A stretch of DNA of 64,000 nucleotides, taken from Sunxiuqinia indica (lineage in GTDB: Bacteria; Bacteroidota; Bacteroidia; Bacteroidales; Prolixibacteraceae). Of this stretch, positions 8,329 through 18,339 are shown piece after piece (within the stretch, counting starts at the first letter, position 1; every line of letters starts with the position of its first letter). The DNA lies in NCBI RefSeq assembly GCF_009847015.1, contig NZ_WVEM01000004.1:310001-374000 (forward strand). Reading direction: 5' to 3'. Position numbers and translations under genes: made by a program. Below the pieces are notes generated by a model. It saw only the letters and a list, made by a program, of their open reading frames with translations, made no database searches and was not told the origin of the DNA.

Positions 8329-9723
8329 TCAAGCCTTTACTATCTGTGCCATAAAATCGCCTTCAGCAACAATCTTATCACCAATATATGTTGTTCCTTT
8401 CATATTGGCAATTCCTCTTCTGATTGGCGAAACTAACTCAACTTTAAATAGAAGTGTATCTCCCGGAACAACTTTCTGCCGAAATTTAACATTATCTACT
8501 CGAATAAAGTAGGTTGAGTACTTCTCTTTTTTATCGTGTAAAACGTATAAACCTCCACACTGAGCCATCGCCTCGATCAATAAAACTCCTGGCATTATTG
8601 GTTCGTCAGGGAAATGCCCCTGAAAAAAAGGTTCATTAGCCGTTACATTCTTAACTCCTACAATATAATTATCTTTAATTTCTACGATTTTGTCAACCAA
8701 CAAAAAGGGGAACCGGTGTGGCAAAAATGTTTTGATGTCGTTTACTGACATCAATGGTTTTTGCGAACAGTTGTATCGAGGAATTTCTTTCTCTGCATCA
8801 AATTTTCTGATTTCCTTTTTCAGTAGCTTAGCAAATTCGGTATTCACTTTATGCCCGGGTTTTGTAGCAATAATACGGCCTTTAATTCGTCTTCCTGCCA
8901 AACTCAAATCGCCAACAATATCCAATAATTTATGGCGGGCACATTCGTTCTCAAACTGAAGATCAAGATTATTTAAAATTCCTTGTTCCTTTTTAACTTC
9001 AACATGTTCGTGATTGAATAAATCAGCCAGTCGGTTTAGCTCTTCCTGGCTTATGTCCTTATCCATTATTACAATGGCATTATCCAGGTCGCCACCTTTC
9101 ACCAAATTATTCTGAAGAAGAAATTCCAATTCGCGAACAAAAACAAATGTACGGCATGCAGCAATTTCAGATTTAAAATCACTCATTTTTTCCAGTACTG
9201 CGAATTGATTATTCAACACACTGGAATTGAACGAGATCATCACATTCAAATTATACTCTGAATCCGGAAGGCCAATTATTTCGGCTCCCGTTTCGGGGTC
9301 TTTGTAAACGATCTTCTCCGTAATTTCAAAATACTCCCGTTCGGCATTTTGCTCTTCTACTCCGGTCTTTTCAATAGCCTCAACAAAAGGCTTCGAACTA
9401 CCGTCCAGAATAGGAACTTCCTCATTGTCAATTTCAATCAACACATTATCCAGATCCATTCCTGTAAGTGCAGCCATTGCATGTTCAATGGTGCTCAAAC
9501 GGGCATCTCCTTTTCCGATAACTGTTCCTCTTGAAGTATCAATCACTAAATTAGCGTCAGCCTCCAGAGTGGGTTGATTTTCAAGATCTACGCGTTGAAA
9601 TTTAATTCCATGGTTTTCGGGAGCTGGTTTGAAAGTCATATTTACCTGCACTCCCGTATGTAATCCTTTGCCGCTCAATGAAAATTCGCGGGCTAAAGTG
9701 TTCTGCTTAATTGTCATTCCCAA
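8329..9723 (-). CDS. lpxC/fabZ: Bifunctional LpxC deacetylase / FabZ dehydratase fusion
   Basis: 464-residue fusion. Residues 1 to ~305 are the zinc enzyme LpxC (UDP-3-O-acyl-GlcNAc deacetylase): E80-H81 in IEHAMAAL, H264 and D268 in ARHKLLDIVGD, and H291 in KPGHKVNTE. Residues ~322-464 are FabZ (3-hydroxyacyl-ACP dehydratase): HRFPFLLVD, catalytic H370 in GHFPDEPIMPG and E384 in LLIEAMAQ. The fusion is known across Bacteroidota and joins lipid A and fatty acid synthesis, which compete for hydroxyacyl-ACP. It sits between lpxD and lpxA, with gaps of 15 and 25 bases. Confidence 0.97.
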   Translation of the reverse strand: MGMTIKQNTLAREFSLSGKGLHTGVQVNMTFKPAPENHGIKFQRVDLENQPTLEADANLVIDTSRGTVIGKGDARLSTIEHAMAALTGMDLDNVLIEIDNEEVPILDGSSKPFVEAIEKTGVEEQNAEREYFEITEKIVYKDPETGAEIIGLPDSEYNLNVMISFNSSVLNNQFAVLEKMSDFKSEIAACRTFVFVRELEFLLQNNLVKGGDLDNAIVIMDKDISQEELNRLADLFNHEHVEVKKEQGILNNLDLQFENECARHKLLDIVGDLSLAGRRIKGRIIATKPGHKVNTEFAKLLKKEIRKFDAEKEIPRYNCSQKPLMSVNDIKTFLPHRFPFLLVDKIVEIKDNYIVGVKNVTANEPFFQGHFPDEPIMPGVLLIEAMAQCGGLYVLHDKKEKYSTYFIRVDNVKFRQKVVPGDTLLFKVELVSPIRRGIANMKGTTYIGDKIVAEGDFMAQIVKA

Positions 9724-9738
9724 GTCGATTTCTTAAAC

Positions 9739-10785
9739 TTAATCTTTGCCTAATTTCGATTTTAGTTCTTTTACTTCCTTTTGCAAATCATTAACCTGAT
9801 CGCGCAATTGTGGAAGGCGCCTATAAACAACGTAGGTTTTTAAAGCTTTATCATGATCCATCGCCGGTGCACCAAGGACTGTCCGATCGGATTTAATATC
9901 GTTAGAAACACCAGCCATAGCTCCTATTTTTACATTATCTCCAATGGTCAAATGGCCTGCAATTCCGACCTGACCTCCAAACATGCAATTTTTCCCAATT
10001 TTCGTTGAGCCTGCGATTCCAACAAGTGCTGCGATTACCGTATTTTCACCGATTTCACAATTATGGGCTACCTGAATCAGGTTGTCCAACTTGGTGCCTT
10101 GCCGAATAATGGTTGAGCCCATCGTTGAGCAGTCAATTGTTGTGTTTGCTCCAACCTCAACATCATCTTCCAAAATCACATTCCCGACCTGCGGGATCTT
10201 TTTGTAAGCTCCATCAGGTGTTGGTGCAAAACCAAATCCATCGGATCCGATTACAGCTCCGGCATGAATAATACAATTGTTACCAATTACAGAGCCATCG
10301 TAGATTTTAGCTCCGGCATAAATAATGGTATTATTTCCAACGGTAACATCAGAACCAATGTATACTTGCGGGTAAATTTTGACGTTATTTCCGAGTGTGG
10401 AGTTCTTTCCCAGATACGCAAATGCTCCGAAGAAAATATCCTCTCCAACCTTCGAAGAATCATCCATAAATGACGGCTGTTCAATACCTGTTTTCATTTT
10501 CTTCGCTTGCTCGTATAAATCAAGCAAAGAGGCAAATGCCTGGTAAGGATCTTCCACTCGAATCAGTGTTGTCTTAACGTCTTGCTCGGGCTTAAAACTG
10601 GTATTAACCAAGACAATAGAAGCCTTGGTTTCATATATATAACGTTCGTATTTCGGATTTGCCAAAAAAGCCAGTGTTCCCGCTTTTCCATCCTCAATTT
10701 TCGAAACATTGTTTACGCTAACATTCTCATCACCTTCAATCGTTCCGTTCAGAAACTCAGCGATGTTTTGTGCTTTAAATTCCAT
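9739..10785 (-). CDS. lpxD: UDP-3-O-acylglucosamine N-acyltransferase LpxD
   Basis: 348-residue LpxD, the third enzyme of lipid A synthesis. An N-terminal UDP-binding domain (1-100) precedes a left-handed beta-helix of hexapeptide repeats (105-320), and a C-terminal helix follows ([19 protein letters not shown]). The catalytic His is H241 in QVAHNCEIG. It is first in the lpx operon. A TAnnTTTG promoter motif lies about 22 bases upstream of the ATG, inside the short gap after the HD phosphohydrolase gene. Confidence 0.97.
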   Translation of the reverse strand: MEFKAQNIAEFLNGTIEGDENVSVNNVSKIEDGKAGTLAFLANPKYERYIYETKASIVLVNTSFKPEQDVKTTLIRVEDPYQAFASLLDLYEQAKKMKTGIEQPSFMDDSSKVGEDIFFGAFAYLGKNSTLGNNVKIYPQVYIGSDVTVGNNTIIYAGAKIYDGSVIGNNCIIHAGAVIGSDGFGFAPTPDGAYKKIPQVGNVILEDDVEVGANTTIDCSTMGSTIIRQGTKLDNLIQVAHNCEIGENTVIAALVGIAGSTKIGKNCMFGGQVGIAGHLTIGDNVKIGAMAGVSNDIKSDRTVLGAPAMDHDKALKTYVVYRRLPQLRDQVNDLQKEVKELKSKLGKD

Positions 10786-10806
10786 AATTTATTTCTTGCA
10801 GCGGTG

Positions 10807-10838
10807 CAAAAATAGGTTTAAATTAATTAATGTCCAAT
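10807..10838 (-). promoter_or_regulatory. Probable Bacteroidota-type promoter for lpxD
   Basis: On the minus strand the -7 element TATTTTTG (10807-10814) matches TAnnTTTG. An ATTG lies 20 bases upstream (10835-10838), near the -33 position. The implied start of transcription lies about 15 bases before the lpxD ATG. Confidence 0.55.
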
Positions 10839-12073
10839 TCTTTCGGATAACAGACAAAATATTTACGAACCATGTGCGACAAAGTCGATAAATTGATATC
10901 TGACGCCTCGTTTATTTCCTTCACTTTCCCACTCTTCATTAAAATATTAATCTTGTCACCTTCTGAAGCATAAACGCTATTGGTAATCGAGTCATGAATA
11001 AGGAAATAATCTAACTCATCGTCAGCCACCCCCCATCGCTGTTGAATCTGACTTTTGATCTTCTCAATCTTTCCAGGAGCAAAAGGCGAGTTTTTAACTT
11101 TTATGCGAAAAAGCTTACGGTTGATGACTGCACCCGCCAAATAGGCCAATATTTTATCCTCGTGATTTTGCCACTGTTTCATGGCCGAAATCAAATCACT
11201 GTCATCCAATTCTACGAAAAGTTCTAACAGATTCTTCTTCTCATCAACCGACTGATTCACAAAACAGTCAATGGTAACCCGCTTTTCCAAAAATACTTTT
11301 AGCCCCGGCGTAGCAAACAAATCGTGTCCACCCATCACAAGCTCTTTTGCACGCTGAAGTACTTTCACCAGCATGTGCTCGGCCGACAAAACCGTTTTAT
11401 GCAAGTAAACCTGCCAGTACATTAACCTTCGGGCAATCAGAAATTTTTCTATCGAATAGATTCCTTTGTACTCAACCACCAAACTGTCGTTGCGCACATT
11501 CAGCATTTTTATAATGCGATCTGAGCCAATGACCCCTTCTGTTACTCCTGAGAAAAAGCTATCTCGTCTCAAATAGTCTAACCGATCCATATCCAATTGA
11601 CTGGCTACCAACTGGTGCAAAAACCTCTTTTCGTATTCATTTTTAAATATTCGAATAGCCAGATCCAATCTCCCGCCAAACTGCCGATTTAACTCTTCCA
11701 TCATCAAAAGAGAGATCATCTCATGTGAAATCCCATCAACCAAGGAATGTTCCAGTGCATGAGAAAATGGTCCATGCCCGATATCGTGCAACAAAATAGC
11801 ACAGCTTACCGCCTCGGCCTCCTCTTCTGTAATGTTCACTTTTTTCATTTGAAGGCTGGAGATCGCCAGCTGCATCAAATAATAAGCACCGACAGCATGC
11901 TCAAAACGAGTGTGATTAACTCCCGGGAAGACAATATTGGAAAGTCCGAGCTGTTTAATTCGACGCAACCGTTGGAGATAAGGATGCTCAATGAGATCGT
12001 AGATGAACTCTGATTGAATGGTGATGAACCCAAAAACCGGATCGTTGATAATCTTTCTCTTATTTGTTTTCAA
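10823..12073 (-). CDS. HD-domain phosphohydrolase (dGTPase/SAMHD1-like)
   Basis: 416-residue protein with the metal-binding HD motif: H59 in HTRFEHAVG, H96-D97 in LLHDIGHGPFSH, and a later D in SQLDMDRLDYLRRDS. This order (H...HD...D) is that of HD-superfamily phosphohydrolases related to dNTP triphosphohydrolases. Family members of ~400 residues are mostly of unknown substrate. It ends 37 bases before lpxD on the same strand, but a promoter motif lies in that gap, so lpxD need not depend on it. Confidence 0.88.
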   Translation of the reverse strand: MKTNKRKIINDPVFGFITIQSEFIYDLIEHPYLQRLRRIKQLGLSNIVFPGVNHTRFEHAVGAYYLMQLAISSLQMKKVNITEEEAEAVSCAILLHDIGHGPFSHALEHSLVDGISHEMISLLMMEELNRQFGGRLDLAIRIFKNEYEKRFLHQLVASQLDMDRLDYLRRDSFFSGVTEGVIGSDRIIKMLNVRNDSLVVEYKGIYSIEKFLIARRLMYWQVYLHKTVLSAEHMLVKVLQRAKELVMGGHDLFATPGLKVFLEKRVTIDCFVNQSVDEKKNLLELFVELDDSDLISAMKQWQNHEDKILAYLAGAVINRKLFRIKVKNSPFAPGKIEKIKSQIQQRWGVADDELDYFLIHDSITNSVYASEGDKINILMKSGKVKEINEASDINLSTLSHMVRKYFVCYPKELDIN

Positions 12074-12107
12074 TAGCTATCGGCTGTTTTATTTGAATGT
12101 GCGACGG

Positions 12108-12139
12108 CAAAAATAAGAAACTTTTTTGTTCTCTCTCAA
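12108..12139 (-). promoter_or_regulatory. Possible promoter for the HD phosphohydrolase
   Basis: Minus-strand TATTTTTG at 12108-12115 fits the Bacteroidota -7 consensus and lies about 35 bases before the ATG. A TTG at 12137-12139 is a weak -33 candidate with spacing longer than the usual 19-20. Confidence 0.4.
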
Positions 12140-12201
12140 TCTACAAATAATCAGCTATTTTAGCAATGTGCCGAAATACTGATGATCATTAACTTTCACA
12201 T

Positions 12202-12232
12202 TTTGAGTTTTCGATTCCTTTTGCTAATTTTG
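12202..12232 (+). promoter_or_regulatory. Strong Bacteroidota promoter of rimP-nusA-infB
   Basis: TTTG (12202-12205), exactly 19 bases, then TAATTTTG (12225-12232). This is a full match to the Bacteroidota primary sigma consensus TTTG-N19-TAnnTTTG. Transcription should start near 12239, leaving a leader of about 60 bases that holds a hairpin. Confidence 0.8.
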
Positions 12233-12262
12233 CGCTGACAATTGGAAGATCAATACCGTTTG

Positions 12263-12287
12263 CAGGGGACCCAAAGTCCCCTGTTTT
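12263..12287 (+). promoter_or_regulatory. Leader hairpin before rimP (possible attenuator)
   Basis: Perfect 8-bp GC-rich stem CAGGGGAC / GTCCCCTG with a 5-base loop, followed by TTTT, within the 5' leader and 16 bases before the rimP ATG. It resembles an intrinsic terminator with a short T run. Since NusA acts at such hairpins, autoregulation of the operon is a reasonable inference, not shown. Confidence 0.6.
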
Positions 12288-12302
12288 AGTTACTTGAAAT
12301 TT

Positions 12303-12764
12303 ATGATCGACAGAAACAAAATCGCCCAACTCATTGAAGACGAACTAACTGAAGACCAGTTCATCGTTGAAATTGATGTTACTCCTAGTAATCAGATACA
12401 GGTTACATTGGATGGTGAAAATGGGATTACAATTGACCATTGTGTTCAAATTAGTCGGCTGGTTGAAGAAAATCTGGATCGGGAGAAAGAAGATTTTGAA
12501 CTGCAGGTTTCTTCTTCAGGACTTGGGCAACCTTTAAAAACTCAACGTCAGTTTGTGAAAAACCTGAACCAGGAAATGGAAGTGGTGCTTACAACTGGGG
12601 AGAAACTTGAAGGCATTCTAAAAACCGTTGACCAGGATGGATTTGAATTGGAATCGACAAAACGTGAGCGAGTTGAGGGGCATAAGAAAAAGCAACTTAT
12701 TACCCGAGTTCATCGTATAGCGTTTGACGAAGCGAAAACAGTTAAAAACATAATAAAATTCTAA
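12303..12764 (+). CDS. rimP: Ribosome maturation factor RimP
   Basis: 153-residue RimP, needed for 30S subunit assembly. The N-terminal alpha/beta domain includes the conserved GITIDHCVQISRLVEENLD and the ELQVSSSGLGQPLKTQRQF block (family pattern EVSSPGLxRPL, here with Leu-Gly). The C-terminal SH3-like domain starts at about residue 85. I chose the ATG at 12303 over a TTG at 12294. It is the first gene of rimP-nusA-infB and is 12 bases from nusA. Confidence 0.93.
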   Translation: MIDRNKIAQLIEDELTEDQFIVEIDVTPSNQIQVTLDGENGITIDHCVQISRLVEENLDREKEDFELQVSSSGLGQPLKTQRQFVKNLNQEMEVVLTTGEKLEGILKTVDQDGFELESTKRERVEGHKKKQLITRVHRIAFDEAKTVKNIIKF

Positions 12765-12776
12765 ATCGAGGGCAAG

Positions 12777-14012
12777 ATGGATACAATTAATCTTATCGAT
12801 ACCTTTTCTGAATTTAAAGACCTGAAAAACATTGATCGGGTCACGATGATGAGTGTTCTTGAAGACGTGTTTCGCAATGTTTTGGAAAAAGCATATGGAA
12901 CCGACGAGAACTTCGACATCATTATAAATATCGACAAGGGCGACTTTGAAATTTGGCGCAACCGTGAGGTTGTTGAAGATAGTGCAATTGAAGATCCAAA
13001 TCTTCAGATTACACTTACCGAAGCCAAAAAAATTGACACAGACTACGAAGTTGGTGAAGAAGTAACCGACGAAGTAAAATTGCACGATTTTGGAAGAAGG
13101 GCAATTCTGAATTTGCGTCAAAACCTAGCCAGTAGAATTCTGGAGTTGGAAAAAGACCACATCTACGGTAAATACAAAAGTAAGATTGGCGACATTGTAA
13201 CCGGTGAAGTTTATCAGGTTTGGAAAAAAGAGATTCTTGTTTTAGATGATGAAGGCAACGAGCTGATTCTTCCAAAAACAGAACAAATTCCATCGGACTA
13301 CTTTCGAAAAGGAGATAATTTAAGGGCTGTCGTTTATAAAGTTGAATTAAAAAACAACAACCCACTAATTATTTTATCCCGAACATCTCCAGTATTCCTG
13401 GAGCGCTTATTTGAGTTGGAAGTTCCTGAGATTTTTGATGGTTTGATAACGATCAAAAAGATTGTTCGTGTTCCGGGCGAACGTGCGAAAGTGGCTGTTG
13501 AGTCATATGACGAACGTGTTGATCCGGTAGGAGCCTGTGTTGGGATGAAAGGATCTCGTATTCATGGCATTGTCCGCGAACTTAAAAATGAAAACATTGA
13601 CGTGATCAACTATTCAACCAACGTTCAGTTGTTCATCCAAAGATCATTGAATCCGGCTAAAATTTCCTCGATCAAGTTAAACGATGAAGCTAAACGCGCC
13701 GACGTATACCTGAAACCAGAAGAAGTTTCGCTGGCTATTGGTAAAGGAGGTTTAAATATTCGTTTAGCGAGCCAACTAACCGGTTACGAAATTGACGTAT
13801 ACCGTGAAATGGCTACCGATGACGAAGATGTCAATCTGGATGAGTTTTCTGATGAGATTGAAGGTTGGATTTTGGATCAGCTAAAATCAATTGGGTGCGA
13901 TACAGCTAAAAATGTATTGGGATTAAGCCGTGCAGACTTGATCAAACGTACCGACCTGGAAGAGGAGACAATTGATCATGTGTTAAAGATTTTACGCTCT
14001 GAATTTGAGTAA
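12777..14012 (+). CDS. nusA: Transcription termination/antitermination protein NusA
   Basis: 411-residue NusA. It has the N-terminal RNA-polymerase-binding domain (1-130), an S1 domain (GDIVTGEVYQVWKKEILVLD, ~135-200) and two KH domains (VDPVGACVGMKGSRIHGIVREL at ~245-265 and EVSLAIGKGGLNIRLASQL at ~320). A short C-terminal helical region rich in Glu and Asp resembles one acidic repeat. This is the compact Bacteroidota form. It sits between rimP and infB, as in most bacteria. Confidence 0.96.
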   Translation: MDTINLIDTFSEFKDLKNIDRVTMMSVLEDVFRNVLEKAYGTDENFDIIINIDKGDFEIWRNREVVEDSAIEDPNLQITLTEAKKIDTDYEVGEEVTDEVKLHDFGRRAILNLRQNLASRILELEKDHIYGKYKSKIGDIVTGEVYQVWKKEILVLDDEGNELILPKTEQIPSDYFRKGDNLRAVVYKVELKNNNPLIILSRTSPVFLERLFELEVPEIFDGLITIKKIVRVPGERAKVAVESYDERVDPVGACVGMKGSRIHGIVRELKNENIDVINYSTNVQLFIQRSLNPAKISSIKLNDEAKRADVYLKPEEVSLAIGKGGLNIRLASQLTGYEIDVYREMATDDEDVNLDEFSDEIEGWILDQLKSIGCDTAKNVLGLSRADLIKRTDLEEETIDHVLKILRSEFE

Positions 14013-14123
14013 TTAGAAACAAATAACATCAAACTATTGGGATTTAAATAAATTGGATTTAAAATTGCATAGTTTTTGGGCGTAAGAACTTAAAAAAAAG
14101 ATATAAAAATAGATAGGGATTAT

Positions 14124-17100
14124 ATGGCAATTGGCAAAAAAAGTACGCGACTTAGTAAGGTAGCAAGAGAATTTAATGTGGGAATCAATACAATTGTTGA
14201 GTTTTTACATAAAAAGGGATTTGAAATTGACACAAATCCAAACTCTAAAATTTCAGAAGATGCATACCACATGCTCGAAAAAGAGTATAAAAGTGATATC
14301 AGTCTGAAAAAAGAGTCAGAAAAAATAAACCTGATGAGTCACCGTCATAAAAATGAATCTATTTCACTCGACAATACTGACGCCTCTACAGAAGAATCAG
14401 ACACTGAGGATTTCGAGGAAGAAGAGGAAGTGGAAGAAGTTCGTATTAAGAACATGAACGTTCCTAAGAAAGAGGCTCCTAAAACGAAGCCTGAGCCAAA
14501 GCCCCAACCAACTGAAGAAAAAGAAGAACTTCCGGAAACGAACAAGCCCAAGGTTGTTGGCAAAATTGATTTAGAAAGTATGAACCCTCCGAAGCGGGAA
14601 GGTAAACCTACTGTTATCAAAAAAGGTGACAAGAAAGCAAACGAAGAAAAAGAGCCTAAGCCACAACAGGAAAAGCCAGAGGAAATTGCCACTCCGAAAG
14701 CCGAAACAAAAAAGGAAGAGCCAAAGCCAACTCCCGAGAAAGTAGAAGAAAAAATTGAGGATAAAAAAGATGAAGCTGCAGCTCCTAAAGAAGAAGAAGT
14801 AGCTCCTAAAAAGGATACCGAAGCACTTGAAACAAATGTCCCTAATAAAAAAGTTGATGAAGTAAAAGTAGTAGGGAAAATCGATCTTTCTTCGATCAAC
14901 CAAAAAACCCGCCCCACTAAGAAAACGAAAAAACAAAAAGAGGACGAGCGTAAAGAGCGCGAAAAACAAAAACGTCAGGGGCAGCAAGAAAAAGGAAAAG
15001 ACCACAAAACAAATGTCCAGAAACTTTCGGGCCCGAACGTGGTTGGAAAAATCGACATTAAGAAAAAACCCGTTGCTTCTTCCAGCGACAACAATGCTCA
15101 AGCAAACAAGAAAAAACGTCGCCGGATTCAAAAAGACCCCGGTGCCGGACCTCGTATAAATGTTGAAAAACGTGGCCGCGGGCAACAAGCGCCCGGAGGA
15201 GCAAAGGGCAAGCGCCGAGTCATCAAAAAAGAGGTTACTGAAGAAGATGTACAAAAGCAAATTAAAGATACGTTAGCGCGTCTTACTTCAGGCAAACAAA
15301 AATCAAAAGGTGCAAAATACCGCCGCGATAAACGACAAGCTGCAAGTGATAAAGCAGCTGCTGAAGTCGAAAAGCAAAGTGCGGAAAAAAATATATTAAA
15401 AGTTACTGAATTTGTGTCAGTTTCGGAATTGGCAACCATGATGGATGTTACAGTTACCGAAATTATCTCATCATGTATGAGCCTTGGCCTGTTTGTTTCA
15501 ATCAACCAACGCCTCGATGCAGAGACCATGCAAATTGTAGCAGAAGAATTTGGTTACGACGTTGAGTTTGTCAGTGCCGATATTTTAGACGGTGTTGAAG
15601 AGGATGACGAACCGGATGAAGTCCACCCACGTGCTCCAATCGTAACGGTGATGGGACACGTTGACCACGGTAAAACGTCTTTGCTTGACTACATCCGAAA
15701 TGCCAACGTAATTGCCGGTGAGGCCGGAGGGATTACCCAACACATCGGAGCTTACCACGTAAGTCTGGAAGACGGACGTATGATTACGTTTCTGGATACC
15801 CCCGGTCACGAAGCATTTACAGCAATGCGTGCCCGTGGTGCACAGGTTACTGATATTGCAATTATTATTGTTGCAGCTGACGACGATATCATGCCTCAAA
15901 CAAAAGAGGCTATTAATCACGCGCAAGCAGCAGGCGTTCCTATTGTTTTTGCGATTAATAAAATTGACAAACCAGGATCTAATCCGGAAAAAATAAAAGA
16001 AGGACTGGCTAACTTGAACTACCTTGTTGAAGAATGGGGAGGAAAGTATCAAAGTCAGGACATCTCGGCCAAAAACGGTGTTAACATCGACGAGCTTCTT
16101 GAGAAAGTACTGCTGGAAGCAGAGATGCTTGAAGTGAAAGGGAATAAAGACAGACGGGCAACCGGAACAATTGTTGAATCATCTCTGGATAAAGGACGTG
16201 GATATGTTGCCACCGTGTTGGTTCAGAATGGAACTTTACACCAAGGCGATATTATGCTTGCCGGTCAATATTATGGCCATATAAAAGCCATGTTCAACGA
16301 ACGAAATCAACGAATCGAAAGTGCAGGTCCTTCGGAGCCGGTAATTATCCTTGGGCTGGATGGAGCTCCACAGGCAGGAGATAAATTCAACGTGTTTGAA
16401 AACGAACGTGAAGCCAGACAAATTGCAAACAAACGTGAGCAGTTGGCACGCGAACAAGGATTACGTACACAGAAACACATTACACTTGATGAAATTGGAC
16501 GACGTATTGCTATTGGAAACTTCCAGGAACTGAACCTGATTGTTAAAGGTGACGTGGATGGATCAATCGAAGCACTGTCTGATTCATTAATTAAGCTATC
16601 GACCGAAGAAATTCAAGTGAATGTAATTCATAAAGCGGTTGGTGCCATTTCCGAATCAGATGTTATGCTGGCAACAGCTTCTGATGCAATTGTTGTTGGA
16701 TTCCAGGTTCGACCTAGTTTGCAAGCTCGTAAGTTAGCTGAAAAAGAAGAAGTCGACATCCGCTTGTATTCAATCATCTACGATGCGATCAACGAAATCA
16801 AATCGGCCATGGAAGGAATGCTTTCTCCGGAAATTAAAGAAGAAATTCTGGGAACAGCTGAAATTTTGGAGACTTTCAAGATTACGAAAGTAGGAACGAT
16901 TGCAGGTTGTATTGTTCGCGATGGAAAATTCATGCGCTCTTCCAGAGTTCGTCTAATTCGTGATGGTATTGTGATTTACACTGGTACTTTAGGATCTCTT
17001 AAACGCTTTAAAGACGATGTGAAAGAAGTACAAAAAGGTTACGAATGCGGATTAAACATTGAAGGATATAACGACATTAAAGAAGGTGACATGGTTGAAG

Positions 17101-17135
17101 CCTTCCATGAAATTGAAGTTGCCAAATCATTGTAG
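14124..17135 (+). CDS. infB: Translation initiation factor IF-2
   Basis: 1003-residue IF-2 that loads fMet-tRNA onto the 30S subunit. An IF2-N-like helix-turn domain ([20 protein letters not shown]) is followed by about 350 residues of low-complexity Lys/Glu/Pro linker and a second IF2-N domain (~430-480). The GTPase domain has G1 GHVDHGKTS (~510), G3 DTPGH and G4 NKID. Domains II-IV complete the protein. The linker contains three copies of the motif VVGKID followed by a short polar segment (~res 145, 250, 310), an internal repeat. A terminator follows the stop. Confidence 0.97.
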   Translation: MAIGKKSTRLSKVAREFNVGINTIVEFLHKKGFEIDTNPNSKISEDAYHMLEKEYKSDISLKKESEKINLMSHRHKNESISLDNTDASTEESDTEDFEEEEEVEEVRIKNMNVPKKEAPKTKPEPKPQPTEEKEELPETNKPKVVGKIDLESMNPPKREGKPTVIKKGDKKANEEKEPKPQQEKPEEIATPKAETKKEEPKPTPEKVEEKIEDKKDEAAAPKEEEVAPKKDTEALETNVPNKKVDEVKVVGKIDLSSINQKTRPTKKTKKQKEDERKEREKQKRQGQQEKGKDHKTNVQKLSGPNVVGKIDIKKKPVASSSDNNAQANKKKRRRIQKDPGAGPRINVEKRGRGQQAPGGAKGKRRVIKKEVTEEDVQKQIKDTLARLTSGKQKSKGAKYRRDKRQAASDKAAAEVEKQSAEKNILKVTEFVSVSELATMMDVTVTEIISSCMSLGLFVSINQRLDAETMQIVAEEFGYDVEFVSADILDGVEEDDEPDEVHPRAPIVTVMGHVDHGKTSLLDYIRNANVIAGEAGGITQHIGAYHVSLEDGRMITFLDTPGHEAFTAMRARGAQVTDIAIIIVAADDDIMPQTKEAINHAQAAGVPIVFAINKIDKPGSNPEKIKEGLANLNYLVEEWGGKYQSQDISAKNGVNIDELLEKVLLEAEMLEVKGNKDRRATGTIVESSLDKGRGYVATVLVQNGTLHQGDIMLAGQYYGHIKAMFNERNQRIESAGPSEPVIILGLDGAPQAGDKFNVFENEREARQIANKREQLAREQGLRTQKHITLDEIGRRIAIGNFQELNLIVKGDVDGSIEALSDSLIKLSTEEIQVNVIHKAVGAISESDVMLATASDAIVVGFQVRPSLQARKLAEKEEVDIRLYSIIYDAINEIKSAMEGMLSPEIKEEILGTAEILETFKITKVGTIAGCIVRDGKFMRSSRVRLIRDGIVIYTGTLGSLKRFKDDVKEVQKGYECGLNIEGYNDIKEGDMVEAFHEIEVAKSL

Positions 17136-17160
17136 AAAATAATTTAATCTCAAATAACGA

Positions 17161-17189
17161 AAATCCGGACATTGTGCCGGATTTTTTTT
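17161..17189 (+). terminator. Rho-independent terminator after infB
   Basis: Stem AAATCCGG / CCGGATTT with an 8-base loop, followed by a run of eight T. It lies 25 bases after the infB stop and closes the rimP-nusA-infB transcript. Confidence 0.88.
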
Positions 17190-17265
17190 GTGCCTGTTTT
17201 CAATCGCCACTGTCGAATACAAAAAGCTTTTTACTCCCGACTAAAAAAAGTCAAATGCAAACCAC

Positions 17266-17300
17266 AAAAAAAATCCCCAAGGAAAAATTCCTCAGGGATT
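17266..17300 (-). terminator. Rho-independent terminator after gcvH
   Basis: Two-part stem AATCCC / GGGATT enclosing AGGAA / TTCCT with small internal loops. Read on the minus strand it ends in a run of T. It lies about 50 bases beyond the gcvH stop. Confidence 0.75.
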
Positions 17301-17352
17301 AATATCGTAAGATTGCCTTCCTTAAATAAAAAGGCAGCGAAATTATCAAAAA

Positions 17353-17733
17353 TTAAGCTTCCAGCATCGCCTTATAGGCTGCGGCATCCATCAAGTCATC
17401 CAAATCAGCTGTATCGCTCATTTCAATTTTAATCATCCAGCCCTTCTCGTATGGATCCTTATTGATCAATTCTGGCTCATCTTCCAACGCCGCATTAAAT
17501 TCAACAACCTTACCACCAACAGGCATGAAAAGGTCTGAAACAGTTTTTACAGCTTCAACAGTACCAAAGGTTTCACCTTTTGGCAAATCTTCTCCTTCAG
17601 TTTCTATTTCAACAAAAACAATGTCCCCCAATTCTCCTTGAGCAAAGTCGGTAATACCAACATAAACACTGTCTTTTTCAACACGAACCCATTCGTGCTC
17701 TTTTGTGTACTTTAAGTTTTCTGGCAGATTCAT
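17353..17733 (-). CDS. gcvH: Glycine cleavage system H protein
   Basis: 126-residue lipoyl carrier of the glycine cleavage system. The lipoylation site is K63 in [15 protein letters not shown]. The N terminus [13 protein letters not shown] and the C terminus [11 protein letters not shown] are diagnostic. I chose the ATG at 17733 over an in-frame ATG 48 bases upstream, because family proteins begin at this point. No gcvT or gcvP is adjacent, so the gene stands alone here. LipA and LipB, encoded 12 kb upstream, should attach its lipoate. Confidence 0.95.
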   Translation of the reverse strand: MNLPENLKYTKEHEWVRVEKDSVYVGITDFAQGELGDIVFVEIETEGEDLPKGETFGTVEAVKTVSDLFMPVGGKVVEFNAALEDEPELINKDPYEKGWMIKIEMSDTADLDDLMDAAAYKAMLEA

Positions 17734-17833
17734 AATGATCGATTGAATTGTATTTGCATCAAAAGTAACACAATTTTTCAAAACATAAATCGAACAAAGA
17801 TCAGCCTTTGTCTTTTTTAAAACGAACTTTACT

Positions 17834-17841
17834 TAAATTTG
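17834..17841 (+). promoter_or_regulatory. -7 promoter element before tsaE
   Basis: TAAATTTG fits TAnnTTTG and lies 22 bases before the chosen tsaE ATG. A TTTG upstream (17807-17810) is 23 bases away, longer than the optimum, so the -33 element is doubtful. Confidence 0.4.
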
Positions 17842-17862
17842 CATCAATTAGAACGAAAAAGC

Positions 17863-18285
17863 ATGTTTTCAATTCACATTAATTCAGTTGAAGAAATTCA
17901 AACAGCTGCAAAATCCTTACTCAATCATTTTCCAAATGAACGGATTTTTGCTTTCTATGGCAAAATGGGTGCAGGAAAAACGACTTTTATCAAAGCCTTG
18001 TGCCGCCAGTTGGGTTCGGTTGATCCGATAACCAGTCCTACTTTTGCGTTAGTAAACGAGTACAGTACATCGACAAACGAGCGGATTTTTCATTTCGATT
18101 TTTACCGGATAAAAGACATTGAAGAAGCTCTGGACATTGGCTTTGATGACTATTTGTATAGTGGTAAATATTGCATGATGGAATGGCCGGAAAACATTGA
18201 GCCCTTGCTGCCCGAAAATATTGTTGAAGTAAAAATTGAAGTTCTTGACCCTTCAAGAAGGCAGCTTACAGCTAATATCGTCTAA
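17863..18285 (+). CDS. tsaE: tRNA threonylcarbamoyladenosine biosynthesis ATPase TsaE
   Basis: 140-residue TsaE, the ATPase that works with TsaB and TsaD to make t6A37 in ANN-reading tRNAs. The P-loop GKMGAGKTT (33-41), the SPTFALVNEY motif, the FHFDFYRI segment and MMEWPE near residue 110 are characteristic. The ATG at 17863 was preferred over a TTG 24 bases upstream, because the upstream segment overlaps the -7 promoter element. Confidence 0.94.
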   Translation: MFSIHINSVEEIQTAAKSLLNHFPNERIFAFYGKMGAGKTTFIKALCRQLGSVDPITSPTFALVNEYSTSTNERIFHFDFYRIKDIEEALDIGFDDYLYSGKYCMMEWPENIEPLLPENIVEVKIEVLDPSRRQLTANIV

Positions 18286-18339
18286 ATCTTTTTGAAAAAA
18301 TACTTTTAAAGAGTAAATTGAACGTCAAATTTCTCCTGA

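Noticed and set aside
14345-15529. Long minus-strand frames opposite infB
   Set aside because: Produced by the Lys/Glu-rich linker of IF-2 read in reverse; composition is Ser/Phe-rich with no domain.
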